Shown here: piece after piece, positions 35,943 to 46,265 of the stretch
Layout of the letters: each line of letters starts with the position of its first letter
How positions within the stretch are numbered: the stretch's first letter is position 1
Assembly: GCF_015291645.1 (NCBI RefSeq)
Contig: NZ_CP030055.1
Coordinates: 6,014,001 to 6,078,000 of the forward strand
Source of the DNA: Bradyrhizobium sp. CCBAU 53340
GTDB taxonomy: Bacteria; Pseudomonadota; Alphaproteobacteria; Rhizobiales; Xanthobacteraceae
DNA: 64,000 nucleotides
Direction of reading: 5' to 3'
Notes under the pieces: generated by a model
What the model saw: only the letters and a program-made list of their open reading frames with translations
What the model was told of the DNA's origin: nothing
Database searches by the model: none
Translations under genes and position numbers: made by a program

Positions 35943-37571
35943 ATGCTCGGTTTGATGCAAGATTGGCCCCTGCTCTGCCACCGGATCATCGAACACGCCG
36001 CCAGGATTCACGGCAAGCAGGAGGTCGTCACGCGATCGGTCGAGGGACCGATCCATCGCACCACCTATGCCGAAATCCACAAGCGCGCGCTCAAGGTCTC
36101 GCAGATGCTGGAGCGCGACGGTATCAAGCTCGGCGACCGCGTCGCCACGATCGCCTGGAACACCTGGCGCCATCTCGAAGTCTGGTACGGCATCATGGGC
36201 ATCGGCGCCATCTGCCATACCGTCAATCCCCGGCTTTTCCCCGAACAGATCGCCTGGATCATCAACCATGCGCAGGACCGCATCGTGATGGTCGACCTCA
36301 CCTTCGTGCCGGTCGTTGAGAAGCTCGCCGACAAGCTGCCGAGCGTCGAACGGTACGTCATCCTCACCGACAAGGCGCATATGCCCGAGACCACGTTGAA
36401 GAACGTCGTGGCCTACGAGGACTGGATCGCCGAGGCCGACGGCGAATTCAAATGGAAGGACTTTGACGAGAACACGGCGGCCGCGATGTGCTACACGTCA
36501 GGCACGACCGGCGACCCCAAGGGGGTGCTGTATTCGCATCGCTCCAACGTGCTGCACGCGCTGATGGCCAACAATGTCGACGCGCTCGGCACCAGCGCCT
36601 CGGAGACGATGCTGCCGGTGGTTCCGCTGTTCCATGCCAACAGCTGGGGCATCGCCTTCTCCGCGCCCTCGCAAGGCACCAAGCTGGTGATGCCCGGCGC
36701 CAAGCTCGACGGCGCCTCGGTCTACGAGCTGCTCTCGACCGAGAAAGTGACGCACACCGCCGGCGTGCCGACGGTTTGGCTGATGCTGCTGCAGCACATG
36801 ACCGCCAATAACCTGAAGCTGCCGCATCTGAAGATGGTGATCTGCGGCGGCTCGGCGATGCCGCGCTCGATGATCAAGGCCTTCCTCGACATGGGCTCGA
36901 ACGTGCGCCACGCCTGGGGCATGACCGAGATGAGCCCGATCGGCACCGTCGCGGCGCTGAAACCGCCGTTCCAGGATGCGACCGGCGAGGCCCGGCTCGA
37001 CGTGCTGCAGATGCAGGGTTATGCGCCCTTCGCGGTCGAAATGAAGATCACCGACGATGCCGGCAAGGAGCTGCCCTGGGACGGCCAGACCTTTGGCCGC
37101 CTCAAGGTCTCGGGACCGGCCGTCGCCAAGGCCTATTATCGGGTCGATACCAACATCCTCGATGAGGAAGGTTTCTTCGACACCGGCGACGTCGCGACCA
37201 TCGACGAGGGCGGCTATATGCGGATCACCGACCGCTCCAAGGACGTGATCAAGTCCGGCGGCGAATGGATCTCCTCGATCGACCTCGAGAATCTCGCGGT
37301 TGGCCACCCGGCCGTGGCGGAAGCCGCTGTGATCGGCGTCTTCCATCCCAAATGGGATGAGCGGCCGCTCCTGATCGTGCAGCTCAAGCAGGGCCAGCAG
37401 GCCACGCGCGAGGACATCTTGAAATTCATGGACGGCAAGATCGCCAAATGGTGGATGCCCGATGACGTCGCCTTCGTCGACGGCATCCCGCATACCGCGA
37501 CCGGCAAGATCCTGAAGACCGCGCTACGCGACCAGTTCAAGGAATATCGCTTCCCGAACGCGGCGGCGTAA
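35943..37571 (+). CDS. Fatty-acyl-CoA / 3-(methylthio)propionyl-CoA ligase-like enzyme
   Basis: A 542-residue AMP-forming ligase that activates a carboxylic acid with ATP and CoA. Motifs: AMP binding [28 protein letters not shown], the [10 protein letters not shown] loop and [19 protein letters not shown], with the catalytic Lys in [12 protein letters not shown]. The opening [11 protein letters not shown] is typical of the DmdB-like medium-chain group. Clear GGAGGAACG site before ATG 35943. It is divergent from the extensin-like gene with 65 bp between, and ends in a terminator. Confidence 0.93.
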   Translation: MLGLMQDWPLLCHRIIEHAARIHGKQEVVTRSVEGPIHRTTYAEIHKRALKVSQMLERDGIKLGDRVATIAWNTWRHLEVWYGIMGIGAICHTVNPRLFPEQIAWIINHAQDRIVMVDLTFVPVVEKLADKLPSVERYVILTDKAHMPETTLKNVVAYEDWIAEADGEFKWKDFDENTAAAMCYTSGTTGDPKGVLYSHRSNVLHALMANNVDALGTSASETMLPVVPLFHANSWGIAFSAPSQGTKLVMPGAKLDGASVYELLSTEKVTHTAGVPTVWLMLLQHMTANNLKLPHLKMVICGGSAMPRSMIKAFLDMGSNVRHAWGMTEMSPIGTVAALKPPFQDATGEARLDVLQMQGYAPFAVEMKITDDAGKELPWDGQTFGRLKVSGPAVAKAYYRVDTNILDEEGFFDTGDVATIDEGGYMRITDRSKDVIKSGGEWISSIDLENLAVGHPAVAEAAVIGVFHPKWDERPLLIVQLKQGQQATREDILKFMDGKIAKWWMPDDVAFVDGIPHTATGKILKTALRDQFKEYRFPNAAA

Positions 37572-37597
37572 GGCCCGACGAGTGCCAAGTCGAATTC

Positions 37598-37627
37598 GGC
37601 CCCTGCGCCATCGCGCAGGGGCCTTTT
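37598..37627 (+). terminator. Intrinsic terminator after the acyl-CoA ligase gene
   Basis: GGCCCCTGCGC and GCGCAGGGGCC form a perfect 11-bp stem around CATC, followed by TTTT, 27 bp after the stop. Confidence 0.88.
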
Positions 37628-37721
37628 CGTTTGCAGCCACGCGACCAAAGACCAATTGGAGCCGCCCCGGCGCCTCCCTAACGTCGCGCCGCACTCCAGA
37701 CCAATAAGAGGAACGTTCAAG

Positions 37722-38930
37722 ATGAAAATATCTTCGCTGCGAATGCTGCCGTGGCTGCTGGCCGCCTCGATGGCGGCCATCACCGCCGCAAAAGCGGCTG
37801 ATAACAAGGTCGTGATCGGCGATATCGACGATATGTCCGGCCTCTACGCCGACGTGATCGGCCCTGGCGGCGTCGAAGCAGCCAAGATGGCGATCGAGGA
37901 TTTCGGCGGCAGCGTCCTCGGCAACAAGATCGAGTTCATGGTCTCGGATCATCAGAACAAGCCTGACGTCGGTGCGCAGAAATTCCGCGAATGGGCCGAC
38001 CGCGATGGCGTCACGATGATCCTCGGCGGCTCGAACACCGGCGTCAGTCTGGCGATGAACAATGTCGCCAAGGAGAAGAAAATCCCCTTCATCGCGATCG
38101 GCGCCGCTGGTGCGTCGCTGACCGGAAAGGACTGCACGCCCTACACCGTGCACTACGTCTACGACACCACGGCGCTGGGCAACGGTACCGCCAAGACCAT
38201 GGTGAAGCAGGGCGGCAAGACCTGGTTCTTCCTGACGGCGGACTATGCCTTCGGCACGCAGCTGCAGGAATCCGCCTCGAAGGTCGTGGAGGACAATGGC
38301 GGCAAGGTGGTCGGCGCGGTGCGCGTGCCGCTTTCGACTTCCGACTTCTCCAGCTATCTGCTCCAGGCCCAGAACTCGGGTGCGCAAGTGCTCGGCCTCG
38401 CCAATGCCGGCAACGACTTTACCAACTCGATCAAGTCCGCCGACGAATTCGGCATCGGCAAGACGATGAAGCCGGCCGCGTTGCTCGCCTTCATCAGCGA
38501 CATCCACAGCCTCGGGCTGAAGACCGCGCAAGGCCTTTATCTCACCACCGGCTGGTACTGGGATCTCAACGACAAGACCCGCGCCTTCGCCAAGCGTTAC
38601 TATGAGAAGACCAAGCGCGAGCCCACCATGAACCAGGCGGGCTACTATTCGGCCACCACGACTTACCTCAATGCGGTCAAAGCTGCCGGCACGACCGACG
38701 CCGACAAGGTGATGGCCGAGCTCAAGAAGATGAAGATCGACGACATGTTCACCAGCAACGGCAAGATCCGCGCCGACGGCCTGATGGAGCATGAGATGTA
38801 CATCATGCAGGTGAAGAAGCCCGACGAATCCAAGCAGCCTTGGGACTACTACAAGCTGGTGCAGACCATGTCCGGCGAGGAGGCCTTCGGCAAGCTGTCG
38901 GACTCGGCTTGCCCGCTGGTCACGCACTGA
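37722..38930 (+). CDS. ABC transporter substrate-binding protein, branched-chain amino acid type (orphan)
   Basis: A 402-residue periplasmic binding protein. The signal peptide is about 25 residues (ITAAKA). The Leu/Ile/Val-binding fold is recognised by VVIGDIDDMSGLYADVIGPG, AAKMAIEDFGG, MILGGSNTGVSLAMNNVAKEKKIPFIAIGA and FFLTADYAFGTQLQESA. No permease or ATPase gene is adjacent, so its partners are encoded elsewhere. Start follows AGAGGAA by 8 bp; a strong terminator ends the transcript. Confidence 0.92.
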   Translation: MKISSLRMLPWLLAASMAAITAAKAADNKVVIGDIDDMSGLYADVIGPGGVEAAKMAIEDFGGSVLGNKIEFMVSDHQNKPDVGAQKFREWADRDGVTMILGGSNTGVSLAMNNVAKEKKIPFIAIGAAGASLTGKDCTPYTVHYVYDTTALGNGTAKTMVKQGGKTWFFLTADYAFGTQLQESASKVVEDNGGKVVGAVRVPLSTSDFSSYLLQAQNSGAQVLGLANAGNDFTNSIKSADEFGIGKTMKPAALLAFISDIHSLGLKTAQGLYLTTGWYWDLNDKTRAFAKRYYEKTKREPTMNQAGYYSATTTYLNAVKAAGTTDADKVMAELKKMKIDDMFTSNGKIRADGLMEHEMYIMQVKKPDESKQPWDYYKLVQTMSGEEAFGKLSDSACPLVTH

Positions 38931-38959
38931 AGCCTGGCCCCAAATCAGCAGTTGCATGA

Positions 38960-38985
38960 GAGGCGCACTTGCGGTGCGCCTCTTT
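38960..38985 (+). terminator. Intrinsic terminator after the binding-protein gene
   Basis: GAGGCGCAC and GTGCGCCTC pair around TTGCG, followed by TTT, 30 bp after the stop. Confidence 0.82.
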
Positions 38986-39126
38986 CTGCTGGTAGGGCTG
39001 CCCCGGCCTTTCACGGGTTCAGAACAGGGGATAAACCGCTTCACAGGCCTGCGGAAAATGGGTTAGGTCAACTTACTCCCGTCGCCCGTGCCCTCAACCG
39101 GCGACTCACATCGGTGATGGAACGAC

Positions 39127-39984
39127 ATGGCCCGCAGGTTTTCCGCTCCCTATCAGTCGGAGCCCGTGTCCAGCCTCGCCACCTGGGCGCGCAATCTGGC
39201 CGTGTTCGCGGTGGTGACGGTGGTGGTATCGATCATCATCGTCCGCTTCGACTTCCTGGAGATGAAGCCGGCGCTGGCCACCTTCTTCGGCGGGCTGGCG
39301 ATCGCCGGGCTGTCCATCCTGTTCGGGCTCGCCGGCTTTGCTGCGATCTGGCAGAACGGCTCGCGCGGCATGGCGCGCATCCTGCTCGCTTTCCTGATCG
39401 ACGGGGCGATCCTCGCCTATCCCGCTTATCAGGCCATGCTCTACAACAAGCTGCCGCATATCTACGACATCACCACCGACCCGATCGACCCGCCGCGCTT
39501 CGACGCGTTGTCGCGCCTGCGCACCGGGGATGGCACCAACACTGCCGTTTATGCCGGTCTCTATTCGGCGGAGCGGCAGCGCCAGTTCTATCCTGATATC
39601 GAGCCGATCGAGCTCGAGATCCCCGTCGACCGCGCCTATGCGATCGCGCGTCAACTCGTCATCAAGCGCAAATGGACCATCATCGACGAACGCGAACCGC
39701 AGCCACCGCGCCGCATGGGCCGGATCGAGGCGGTGGCGCGTACGCCGATCATGGGGTTTCGCGAGGACATCTCGATCAGGGTCGTGCCTGATGGCGACGA
39801 TTCCCGCGTCGATATCCGCTCGGCCTCCCGCTATTTCGACAGCGACCTCGGCAGCAATGCCGCGCGCGTGACGAAATTCACCGACGATCTCAACACCGCA
39901 GCCGATGCCGATGCGTTGAAGCCGGCGAAGAAGACCCCGGTGGCGCCGCCGCCCAAGGCGCCGGCGAAGACCGTGAAGAAGTGA
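39127..39984 (+). CDS. DUF1499 domain membrane protein
   Basis: A 285-residue protein. Three hydrophobic segments (about residues 23-42, 50-75, 82-102) precede a soluble DUF1499 domain with ITTDPIDPPRFDALS and VARTPIMGFREDISIRV. The tail is Lys/Pro/Ala-rich. The function of DUF1499 is unknown. It is convergent with the MBL hydrolase gene, 7 bp apart, and seems to be a single gene. Confidence 0.87.
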   Translation: MARRFSAPYQSEPVSSLATWARNLAVFAVVTVVVSIIIVRFDFLEMKPALATFFGGLAIAGLSILFGLAGFAAIWQNGSRGMARILLAFLIDGAILAYPAYQAMLYNKLPHIYDITTDPIDPPRFDALSRLRTGDGTNTAVYAGLYSAERQRQFYPDIEPIELEIPVDRAYAIARQLVIKRKWTIIDEREPQPPRRMGRIEAVARTPIMGFREDISIRVVPDGDDSRVDIRSASRYFDSDLGSNAARVTKFTDDLNTAADADALKPAKKTPVAPPPKAPAKTVKK

Positions 39985-39991
39985 CGGCGAG

Positions 39992-40915
39992 CTAGACGTT
40001 CGCCATCCGGTAGGTCCCGCCAATCACGGGATCGCCATCCGTCGCGACAATTCCGCGCGCGACGAGATCTTCCAGATGCGCCAGCACGGAATAGCCGGCG
40101 GCCGTGGTCAGCCTGGGATCGATACCGATATAGATCGCGCGGACCATGGTCGGGATGTCGGCCTCGCCCTTGGCGAGGCGGTGCAGGATCGACGCCTCGC
40201 GCGCCTTGCGGTGGCGGACCAGGAAGCGCACGAAGCGCTGGCCCTCAGGAATCTCAGGTCCGTGGCCGGAGAAATACAGATCCTCCTCCCGCGCAGCGAG
40301 CCGGTCGAGCGAGTCCATATAGTCGATCATGGAGCCGTCGGGTGGCGCTACGATCGAGGTCGACCACCCCATCACGTGGTCGCCGACGAAATTGAACTTC
40401 CGCTCGGGCCAGGCGAAGGCGAGATGATTGGCGGTGTGGCCAGGCGTCGCCACGGCCTCCAGCCGCCAGCCGTCGCCTTCGACGACGTCGCCATCGGCGA
40501 TCCTGATATCGGGCGTGAAGTCACGGTCGGAGCCGGATTCCGGATTGTGCTTCTCGCTCTCGAAGCGCGGGCGCGAGGCGCGGTGCGGGCCCTCGGCATA
40601 GACAGGCGCGCCGGTTGCCTGCTTGATCCGCGCCGTGTTGGGCGAGTGGTCGCGGTGGGTGTGGGTGACGAAGATGTGGCTCACCGTCTCGCCCCTGACA
40701 GCGTCGAGCAGCGCGGCCGCATGGGCCTCATCATCAGGACCTGGATCGATGATCGCGACATTGCCGGTGCCGACGATGTAGCTGACCGTGCCGGTGAAGG
40801 TGAACGGGCTCGGATTGTTACAGAGCACCCGCCGCACGCCGGGGCGGACTTGTTCGACGACGCCGGCCTTCAGCGGAAAGTTGCGGTTGAACGGGACGTC
40901 GTCGTTGTCGGACAT
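39992..40915 (-). CDS. MBL-fold metallo-hydrolase (LACTB2/glyoxalase II-like)
   Basis: A 307-residue hydrolase. The zinc motif HTHRDHSPNTA, ATPGHTANHLAF and FVGDHVMGWSTS are in the usual metallo-beta-lactamase order, with a C-terminal winged-helix-like LACTB2 extension (LTTAAGYSVLAHLEDLVARG). Such enzymes hydrolyse thioesters or nucleic-acid ends. AGGAAGTCTC before ATG 40913-40915 decides the start against one 12 codons upstream. A family D palindrome lies upstream. Confidence 0.9.
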   Translation of the reverse strand: MSDNDDVPFNRNFPLKAGVVEQVRPGVRRVLCNNPSPFTFTGTVSYIVGTGNVAIIDPGPDDEAHAAALLDAVRGETVSHIFVTHTHRDHSPNTARIKQATGAPVYAEGPHRASRPRFESEKHNPESGSDRDFTPDIRIADGDVVEGDGWRLEAVATPGHTANHLAFAWPERKFNFVGDHVMGWSTSIVAPPDGSMIDYMDSLDRLAAREEDLYFSGHGPEIPEGQRFVRFLVRHRKAREASILHRLAKGEADIPTMVRAIYIGIDPRLTTAAGYSVLAHLEDLVARGIVATDGDPVIGGTYRMANV

Positions 40916-40945
40916 GAGACTTCCTATGCGTACCGCTCCGCCCTT

Positions 40946-41050
40946 CGTCATACCCCGCGAAAGCGGGGTATCCAGTACGCCGCAGCGGTCGATACGAAGG
41001 CGAGGTCTCTGGGATGCTGGATCGTCCGCTTTCGCGGACGATGACAGCGG
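40946..41050. repeat. Dispersed palindromic repeat, family D
   Basis: Opens CGTCATACCCCGCGAAAGCGGGGTA and closes GTCCGCTTTCGCGGACGATGACAG. Each end is itself a short hairpin. It lies between two minus-strand genes, just before the MBL gene and just after the glutaryl-CoA dehydrogenase stop. Confidence 0.8.
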
Positions 41051-41082
41051 AGCATATCAACCACGTCGGCATTCCGGCGCGC

Positions 41083-42297
<1,215 letters not shown>

Positions 42298-42430
42298 GAA
42301 ACGTCCTTTCGGGTCTGGTTCCGTCTAAAAATTGCCGGACAAATTAATGCGCCGCGGCAACAAGTGCAAATGCATCCTGGTTCGGTCATTCCGCGGCGCG
42401 CAAAGCGCGAACCCGGAGCGACACGCCGTC

Positions 42431-43507
42431 TCAGCTTTCAAGCTGCTCGTTGGCGACGATCTCGATGCCGAAGCCCGACAGGCCCTTGTAGTCGTGCACC
42501 GAGGAGGTGAGATGGCGGATCGAGGTGACGCCGAGATCGCGCAGGATCTGCGCGCCGACACCGACCTCGCGCCACTGGCGGTTGCGGTCGGCTTCCGTCG
42601 CCGTCTCATCCGGCAACGGCGAGACGGGAACGCCGGCGGCGCCATCGCGCAAATACACCAGCACGCCGCGGCCCGACTTCTTGAAGTGCTCGAGCACGGC
42701 CGCCATGCGCTTGTGGCCCGTAAAGGTGTCCTTGACGATGTTCGGCTTGTGAAAGCGCGTCAGCACGTTCTTGCCGTCGCCGACGCCATTATAGACGAAG
42801 GCGACGTGGGCGATGGAATCGAACGGCGAGCGGTAGGCATAGCCCTGAAGCGGCCCGATCGGGCTATCGGTCGTAAAGGTCGAGACCCGCTCGATCAGTT
42901 TCTCGCGCGCCTGACGATAGGCGATCATGTCGGCGATGGTGACGTGCTTCAGCTTGTGCCTGGCGGCGAACTGGGCGACCTGCTCGCCCTTCATCACGCT
43001 GCCGTCGTCGTTCATCAATTCGCTGATGACGCCGACCGGCGGAAGCCCTGAGAGCTTGCAGAGATCGACCGCGGCCTCGGTATGGCCGGAGCGCAAGAGC
43101 ACGCCGCCATCCTTGGCGATCAGCGGGAAGATGTGGCCGGGGCGGGCGAAGTCGTTGGCGCCGGCATTGGGATTGGACAGCGCGCGGCAGCAGGAGGCGC
43201 GTTCCTCGGCCGAGATGCCGGTGCCCCCGTCGGGCTTGTAGTCGATCGAGACCGTGAATGCCGTGGTGTGGGCGGAATCGTTGTGGGCGACCATCGGATC
43301 GAGCCGCAGCCGGCGCGCATCCTCGGTGGTGATGGGCGCGCAGACGATGCCGGAGGTGTGGCGGATGATGAAGGCCATCTTTTCCGCCGTGCAGAATGAG
43401 GCGGCGACGATCAGATCGCCCTCGCCCTCGCGGTCCTCGTCGTCGGTCACGACGACGAGCTCGCCCTTGGCAAAGGCCTGCAAAACTTCCTGGACGGTAT
43501 CGGGCAT
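42431..43507 (-). CDS. ribB: 3,4-dihydroxy-2-butanone-4-phosphate synthase with degenerate GTP cyclohydrolase domain (RibBX)
   Basis: A 358-residue riboflavin-pathway protein. The N-terminal RibB domain is intact: VVTDDEDREGEGDLIVAA, FIIRHTSGIVCAPI, SIDYKPDGGTGISAEERA, RPGHIFPLIAKDGGVL. It makes the four-carbon unit of riboflavin from ribulose 5-phosphate. The C-terminal half aligns with RibA in length, but the zinc cysteines and GSxRC region are absent and GHRALVYLRQEGRGIGL-type text has become GRGVLVYLRDGAAGVPV. This is the RibBX variant known in Proteobacteria, whose second domain lost GTP cyclohydrolase activity. Start ATG 43505-43507. No FMN riboswitch seen upstream. Confidence 0.92.
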   Translation of the reverse strand: MPDTVQEVLQAFAKGELVVVTDDEDREGEGDLIVAASFCTAEKMAFIIRHTSGIVCAPITTEDARRLRLDPMVAHNDSAHTTAFTVSIDYKPDGGTGISAEERASCCRALSNPNAGANDFARPGHIFPLIAKDGGVLLRSGHTEAAVDLCKLSGLPPVGVISELMNDDGSVMKGEQVAQFAARHKLKHVTIADMIAYRQAREKLIERVSTFTTDSPIGPLQGYAYRSPFDSIAHVAFVYNGVGDGKNVLTRFHKPNIVKDTFTGHKRMAAVLEHFKKSGRGVLVYLRDGAAGVPVSPLPDETATEADRNRQWREVGVGAQILRDLGVTSIRHLTSSVHDYKGLSGFGIEIVANEQLES

Positions 43508-43755
43508 GTCCCAATCTCTTGATGGTGTGGGCGGGAGGCTTAGCCGGACTCCGATCCGTGCGCTAGTGCCCTGGCCGCAACCGCATATGCCGTCCGGACC
43601 GGCCCTAGACCCTGTACCGCGGATACCAGCCATATAGGCGCGGCCGGGGCGCGCGGAAGGTGTCCGAGCCTTCCCCTGGCCCAGACCCGCCCCGCGCCGA
43701 ATGGAGCTGTGCAATCCCCGGCAATAGGGTAGTCAGGACCATGGCTGCCGGACAA

Positions 43756-44316
43756 ATGACGCGAAGGGTGAAACGGACAATGCACCAGATGAGATTCCTC
43801 GCTCTCCTCGCGGGCCTCCTGTGCCCGCTTGTCCTGGTCATGCCGGCGCGCGCACAGGGCAAGGTCGATATCGAACAGATCTCCGCCGGCTCGCTCACGG
43901 CCATGCCGAAGGACGAGCTCGCGGTCTCCGGCGGCTTCTACGTGCCGGCCTATTCCAGCGTCGCGATGAGCCAGGGCAAGCTGCGGGTCGATTTTTCGGT
44001 GACCCTGAGCGTCCACAACGCCTCGGAGACGCAAGCACTGGTGATCAGGCGCATCGCCTATTTCGACACCGCCGGCAAGCAGGTCGAGAGCTATCTGAAA
44101 GCGCCGGTCGCGCTGAAGCCGCTCGCCACCATCACGGTCGTCATTCCGACCGACGACGTGCGCGGCGGGACCGGCGCCAATTTCATCGTCGATTGGGCCG
44201 CCACAGGCGAGATCGCCGAGCCCGTGGTCGAGGCCCTGATGGTTGGCGGCGTCGCCAATGCGCATTACGCTTTCATCAGCCAGGGCCGTCCAACGAGGAC
44301 TGTCGGCAAGAAGTAA
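43756..44316 (+). CDS. DUF3124 family exported protein
   Basis: A 186-residue periplasmic protein. The N-terminus is basic, then a hydrophobic signal segment ending PARAQG. The mature part is a beta-rich DUF3124 domain with AVSGGFYVPAYSSVAMSQGK, SVTLSVHNASETQALVIRRIAYFDT and GANFIVDWAA. Function is unknown. Several in-frame starts exist (43741, 43756, 43780); 43756 best preserves a positively charged n-region. Confidence 0.8.
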   Translation: MTRRVKRTMHQMRFLALLAGLLCPLVLVMPARAQGKVDIEQISAGSLTAMPKDELAVSGGFYVPAYSSVAMSQGKLRVDFSVTLSVHNASETQALVIRRIAYFDTAGKQVESYLKAPVALKPLATITVVIPTDDVRGGTGANFIVDWAATGEIAEPVVEALMVGGVANAHYAFISQGRPTRTVGKK

Positions 44317-44560
44317 AGCAGGTCCGAAGCGGCCCGCATCGAGGACGTCGGCCGCGGCTTTGAGCCAGCGTTGTCGCGACCTCGAATCGAAATCGCGAAA
44401 ACAACCCCATGCACAGTAGCCGTGCCAGTCAAATCAAGGCCCTGTTGATACGCCCGATAAAGATACGGATTTTACGAATTCCGTTTGACGCGTCGGGCAA
44501 AACACTGGCATGATGATATCCTCGACATCGCGCCGCCCGGCCGGCACCAGGCCGACCGCC

Positions 44561-44590
44561 CAATAAGAACAACGCTCAATAAGAACAACG
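44561..44590 (+). repeat. Short direct repeat before the aminotransferase gene
   Basis: CAATAAGAACAACG occurs twice, 16 bp apart, ending 12 bp before ATG 44603. It could be a slip duplication of a ribosome-site region; GAGGAG follows at 44590. Confidence 0.6.
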
Positions 44591-44602
44591 AGGAGCGCTC
44601 CC

Positions 44603-45835
44603 ATGACGTCCAGCTTCGATTTCGCGCCCCTGTTTGCTGCAGGGCTGCCGGCCCCTTCCGCGCGCTGGACCGGCCTTGCCAAATACAGCTTTGTCGGCGG
44701 CAACAACGATTCCGAGCAGGTTCCGCTCGACGAGCTGATCGAGGCCGCCAACCAGGCCCTGCAACGCGAGGGGCGCTCGCTCGCCACTTACGGGCTGGCG
44801 CATGGCCCGCAGGGGTACGTTCCCTTGCGCGAATTCCTGGTGACAAAACTGAAGCGCGATGCCGGCATCCGCTGCACGGTCGACGATCTCATGATCGTCT
44901 CCGGCTCGCTGCAGGCGCTCGACCTCGTCAACAGCACGCTGCTGTCGCGCGGCGATACCGTGATCGTCGAGCAGGAGACGTATCAGGGAGCGCTGCAGCG
45001 GCTGACGCGGCTGGGCGTCAACACCGTCGGCATTCCCCTCGACGAGGACGGCATGCGGATGGATGCGCTGGCCGCCACGCTCGCCGACCTGAAGGGCCGC
45101 GGTATCCGGCCGAAATACATCTACACCATCCCGACCGTGCAAAACCCGACCGGCAGCATCATGCCGGAGAGCCGCCGCACCGAGCTGCTGCGCCTGTCGG
45201 CCCAATATGGCGTGCCCATCTTCGAGGACGATTGCTATGCCGATCTGGTGTGGTCGGGACAGCGGCCGCCCGCGATCTACGCGATGAGCCAGCATGGCGG
45301 CGTGATCCATATCGGCTCGTTCTCGAAGTCGATCGCACCGGCGCTGCGCGTCGGCTTCATCGTGGCGCCCTGGGACGTGATGTCGCGGATGCTGGCACTG
45401 AAGACGGATGCGGGATCCGGCGCGCTGGAGCAGATGGTGCTCGCCACCTATTGCCATCCGCATTTCGCCAGCCACGTGCCTGTTCTGACCAGGGCGCTGC
45501 GCACCAAGCTCGACACGCTGATGGAGGCCCTCAACGAGCAATTCGGAACTTCAGCCGAATTCGAGGAGCCCAAGGGCGGCATCTTCCTGTGGGTCAAGCT
45601 GCCGGCTCAGGTCGACACGCTCAAGCTCTACCAGGCCGCACTCGCCGCCGGCGTCTCGATCAATCCCGGGCCGGAATGGTCGACCAACAAGGGCTATTCA
45701 AGCTCGCGCCTGCGGCTGTGCTTTGCGAGCCCCTCGCATCAGCAGATCCGAGATGGCGTGGCCGTGCTGGCCGAAGTCTGCCGCAAGGAGTTCGGCGTGC
45801 CGGCCCGCAGTGCCAATGTGGAGAAGCGGGCCTAG
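44603..45835 (+). CDS. PLP-dependent aminotransferase (class I/II, 2-aminoadipate/aromatic type)
   Basis: A 410-residue fold-type I transaminase. Features: LATYGLAHGPQGYVPLREFL, TVQNPTGSIMPESRR (cofactor Asn), EDDCYADLVWSG and the PLP lysine in SFSKSIAPALRVGF. This is the single-domain form of the MocR-like/2-aminoadipate group. It converges on a short HTH gene whose stop codon shares the CTAG with its own. The amino-group donor and acceptor cannot be read. Confidence 0.9.
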   Translation: MTSSFDFAPLFAAGLPAPSARWTGLAKYSFVGGNNDSEQVPLDELIEAANQALQREGRSLATYGLAHGPQGYVPLREFLVTKLKRDAGIRCTVDDLMIVSGSLQALDLVNSTLLSRGDTVIVEQETYQGALQRLTRLGVNTVGIPLDEDGMRMDALAATLADLKGRGIRPKYIYTIPTVQNPTGSIMPESRRTELLRLSAQYGVPIFEDDCYADLVWSGQRPPAIYAMSQHGGVIHIGSFSKSIAPALRVGFIVAPWDVMSRMLALKTDAGSGALEQMVLATYCHPHFASHVPVLTRALRTKLDTLMEALNEQFGTSAEFEEPKGGIFLWVKLPAQVDTLKLYQAALAAGVSINPGPEWSTNKGYSSSRLRLCFASPSHQQIRDGVAVLAEVCRKEFGVPARSANVEKRA

Positions 45836-46107
45836 GCTGCTGCCTGTGGCTGGCTACCGTGGATCGCGGAGGCCAGTCGCAGCAGCAGGACGATGGAAAC
45901 GTTGCCCTTGCCGGCCTCGATCTGGGCGATATAACGCTCCGAAATCCCGGAGCGGCGGGCGAGCTCCCGGCGTGACAGCTCGCAGCGGGCACGCGAGGAT
46001 CGCAAACGCTCGCCCAGTTCGGCCAGAAACGCGGTCTCGGAATAAGGCGGCAGCGCATGGCTACCCGGCAGCACCTCGCCCGCGAAATCCATCACTTGGT
46101 TCAGCAT
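45832..46107 (-). CDS. XRE-type HTH regulator, BoxR-like DNA-binding part only
   Basis: A 91-residue protein. From residue 30 it has a typical XRE helix-turn-helix: LGERLRSSRARCELSRRELARRSGISERYIAQIEAGKGNVS, then ends after IVLLLRLASAIHGSQPQAAA. This closely resembles the N-terminal third of BoxR, the benzoyl-CoA-responsive repressor in benzoate degradation, but the shikimate-kinase-like sensor domain of about 200 residues is missing. It could be a stand-alone regulator or a truncated one. Start ATG 46105-46107; a longer 111-residue version is possible. Confidence 0.75.
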   Translation of the reverse strand: MLNQVMDFAGEVLPGSHALPPYSETAFLAELGERLRSSRARCELSRRELARRSGISERYIAQIEAGKGNVSIVLLLRLASAIHGSQPQAAA

Positions 46108-46265
46108 CGGTCTATCCACGTTCCGCTTCGGAAGGCGCCATCCTACCGCAGAAGCGTACGGGCTCATTGACGCGGATCAAATTCGGGCGCGATCGCGAGC
46201 CGCCGTGGACGAGTGCAACCGGGATGCTACAGTTGGAATTCTTCGAGGCGGGGCCTTTTTAGAAC

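Noticed and set aside
37524..39044. 506-codon antisense frame opposite the ABC binding-protein gene
   Set aside because: Composition is typical of a reverse-strand shadow; the plus strand has signal peptide, fold motifs, ribosome site and terminator.
42382..42420. Partial CGTCATTCC-type repeat after ribB
   Set aside because: Only one arm-like segment is present, so I do not call it a full element; it is mentioned with family B.
43508..43755. FMN riboswitch before ribB
   Set aside because: I looked on the minus strand for the RFN core pairs and conserved AGGG/GGTGAAAGTCC-type text; none is present.
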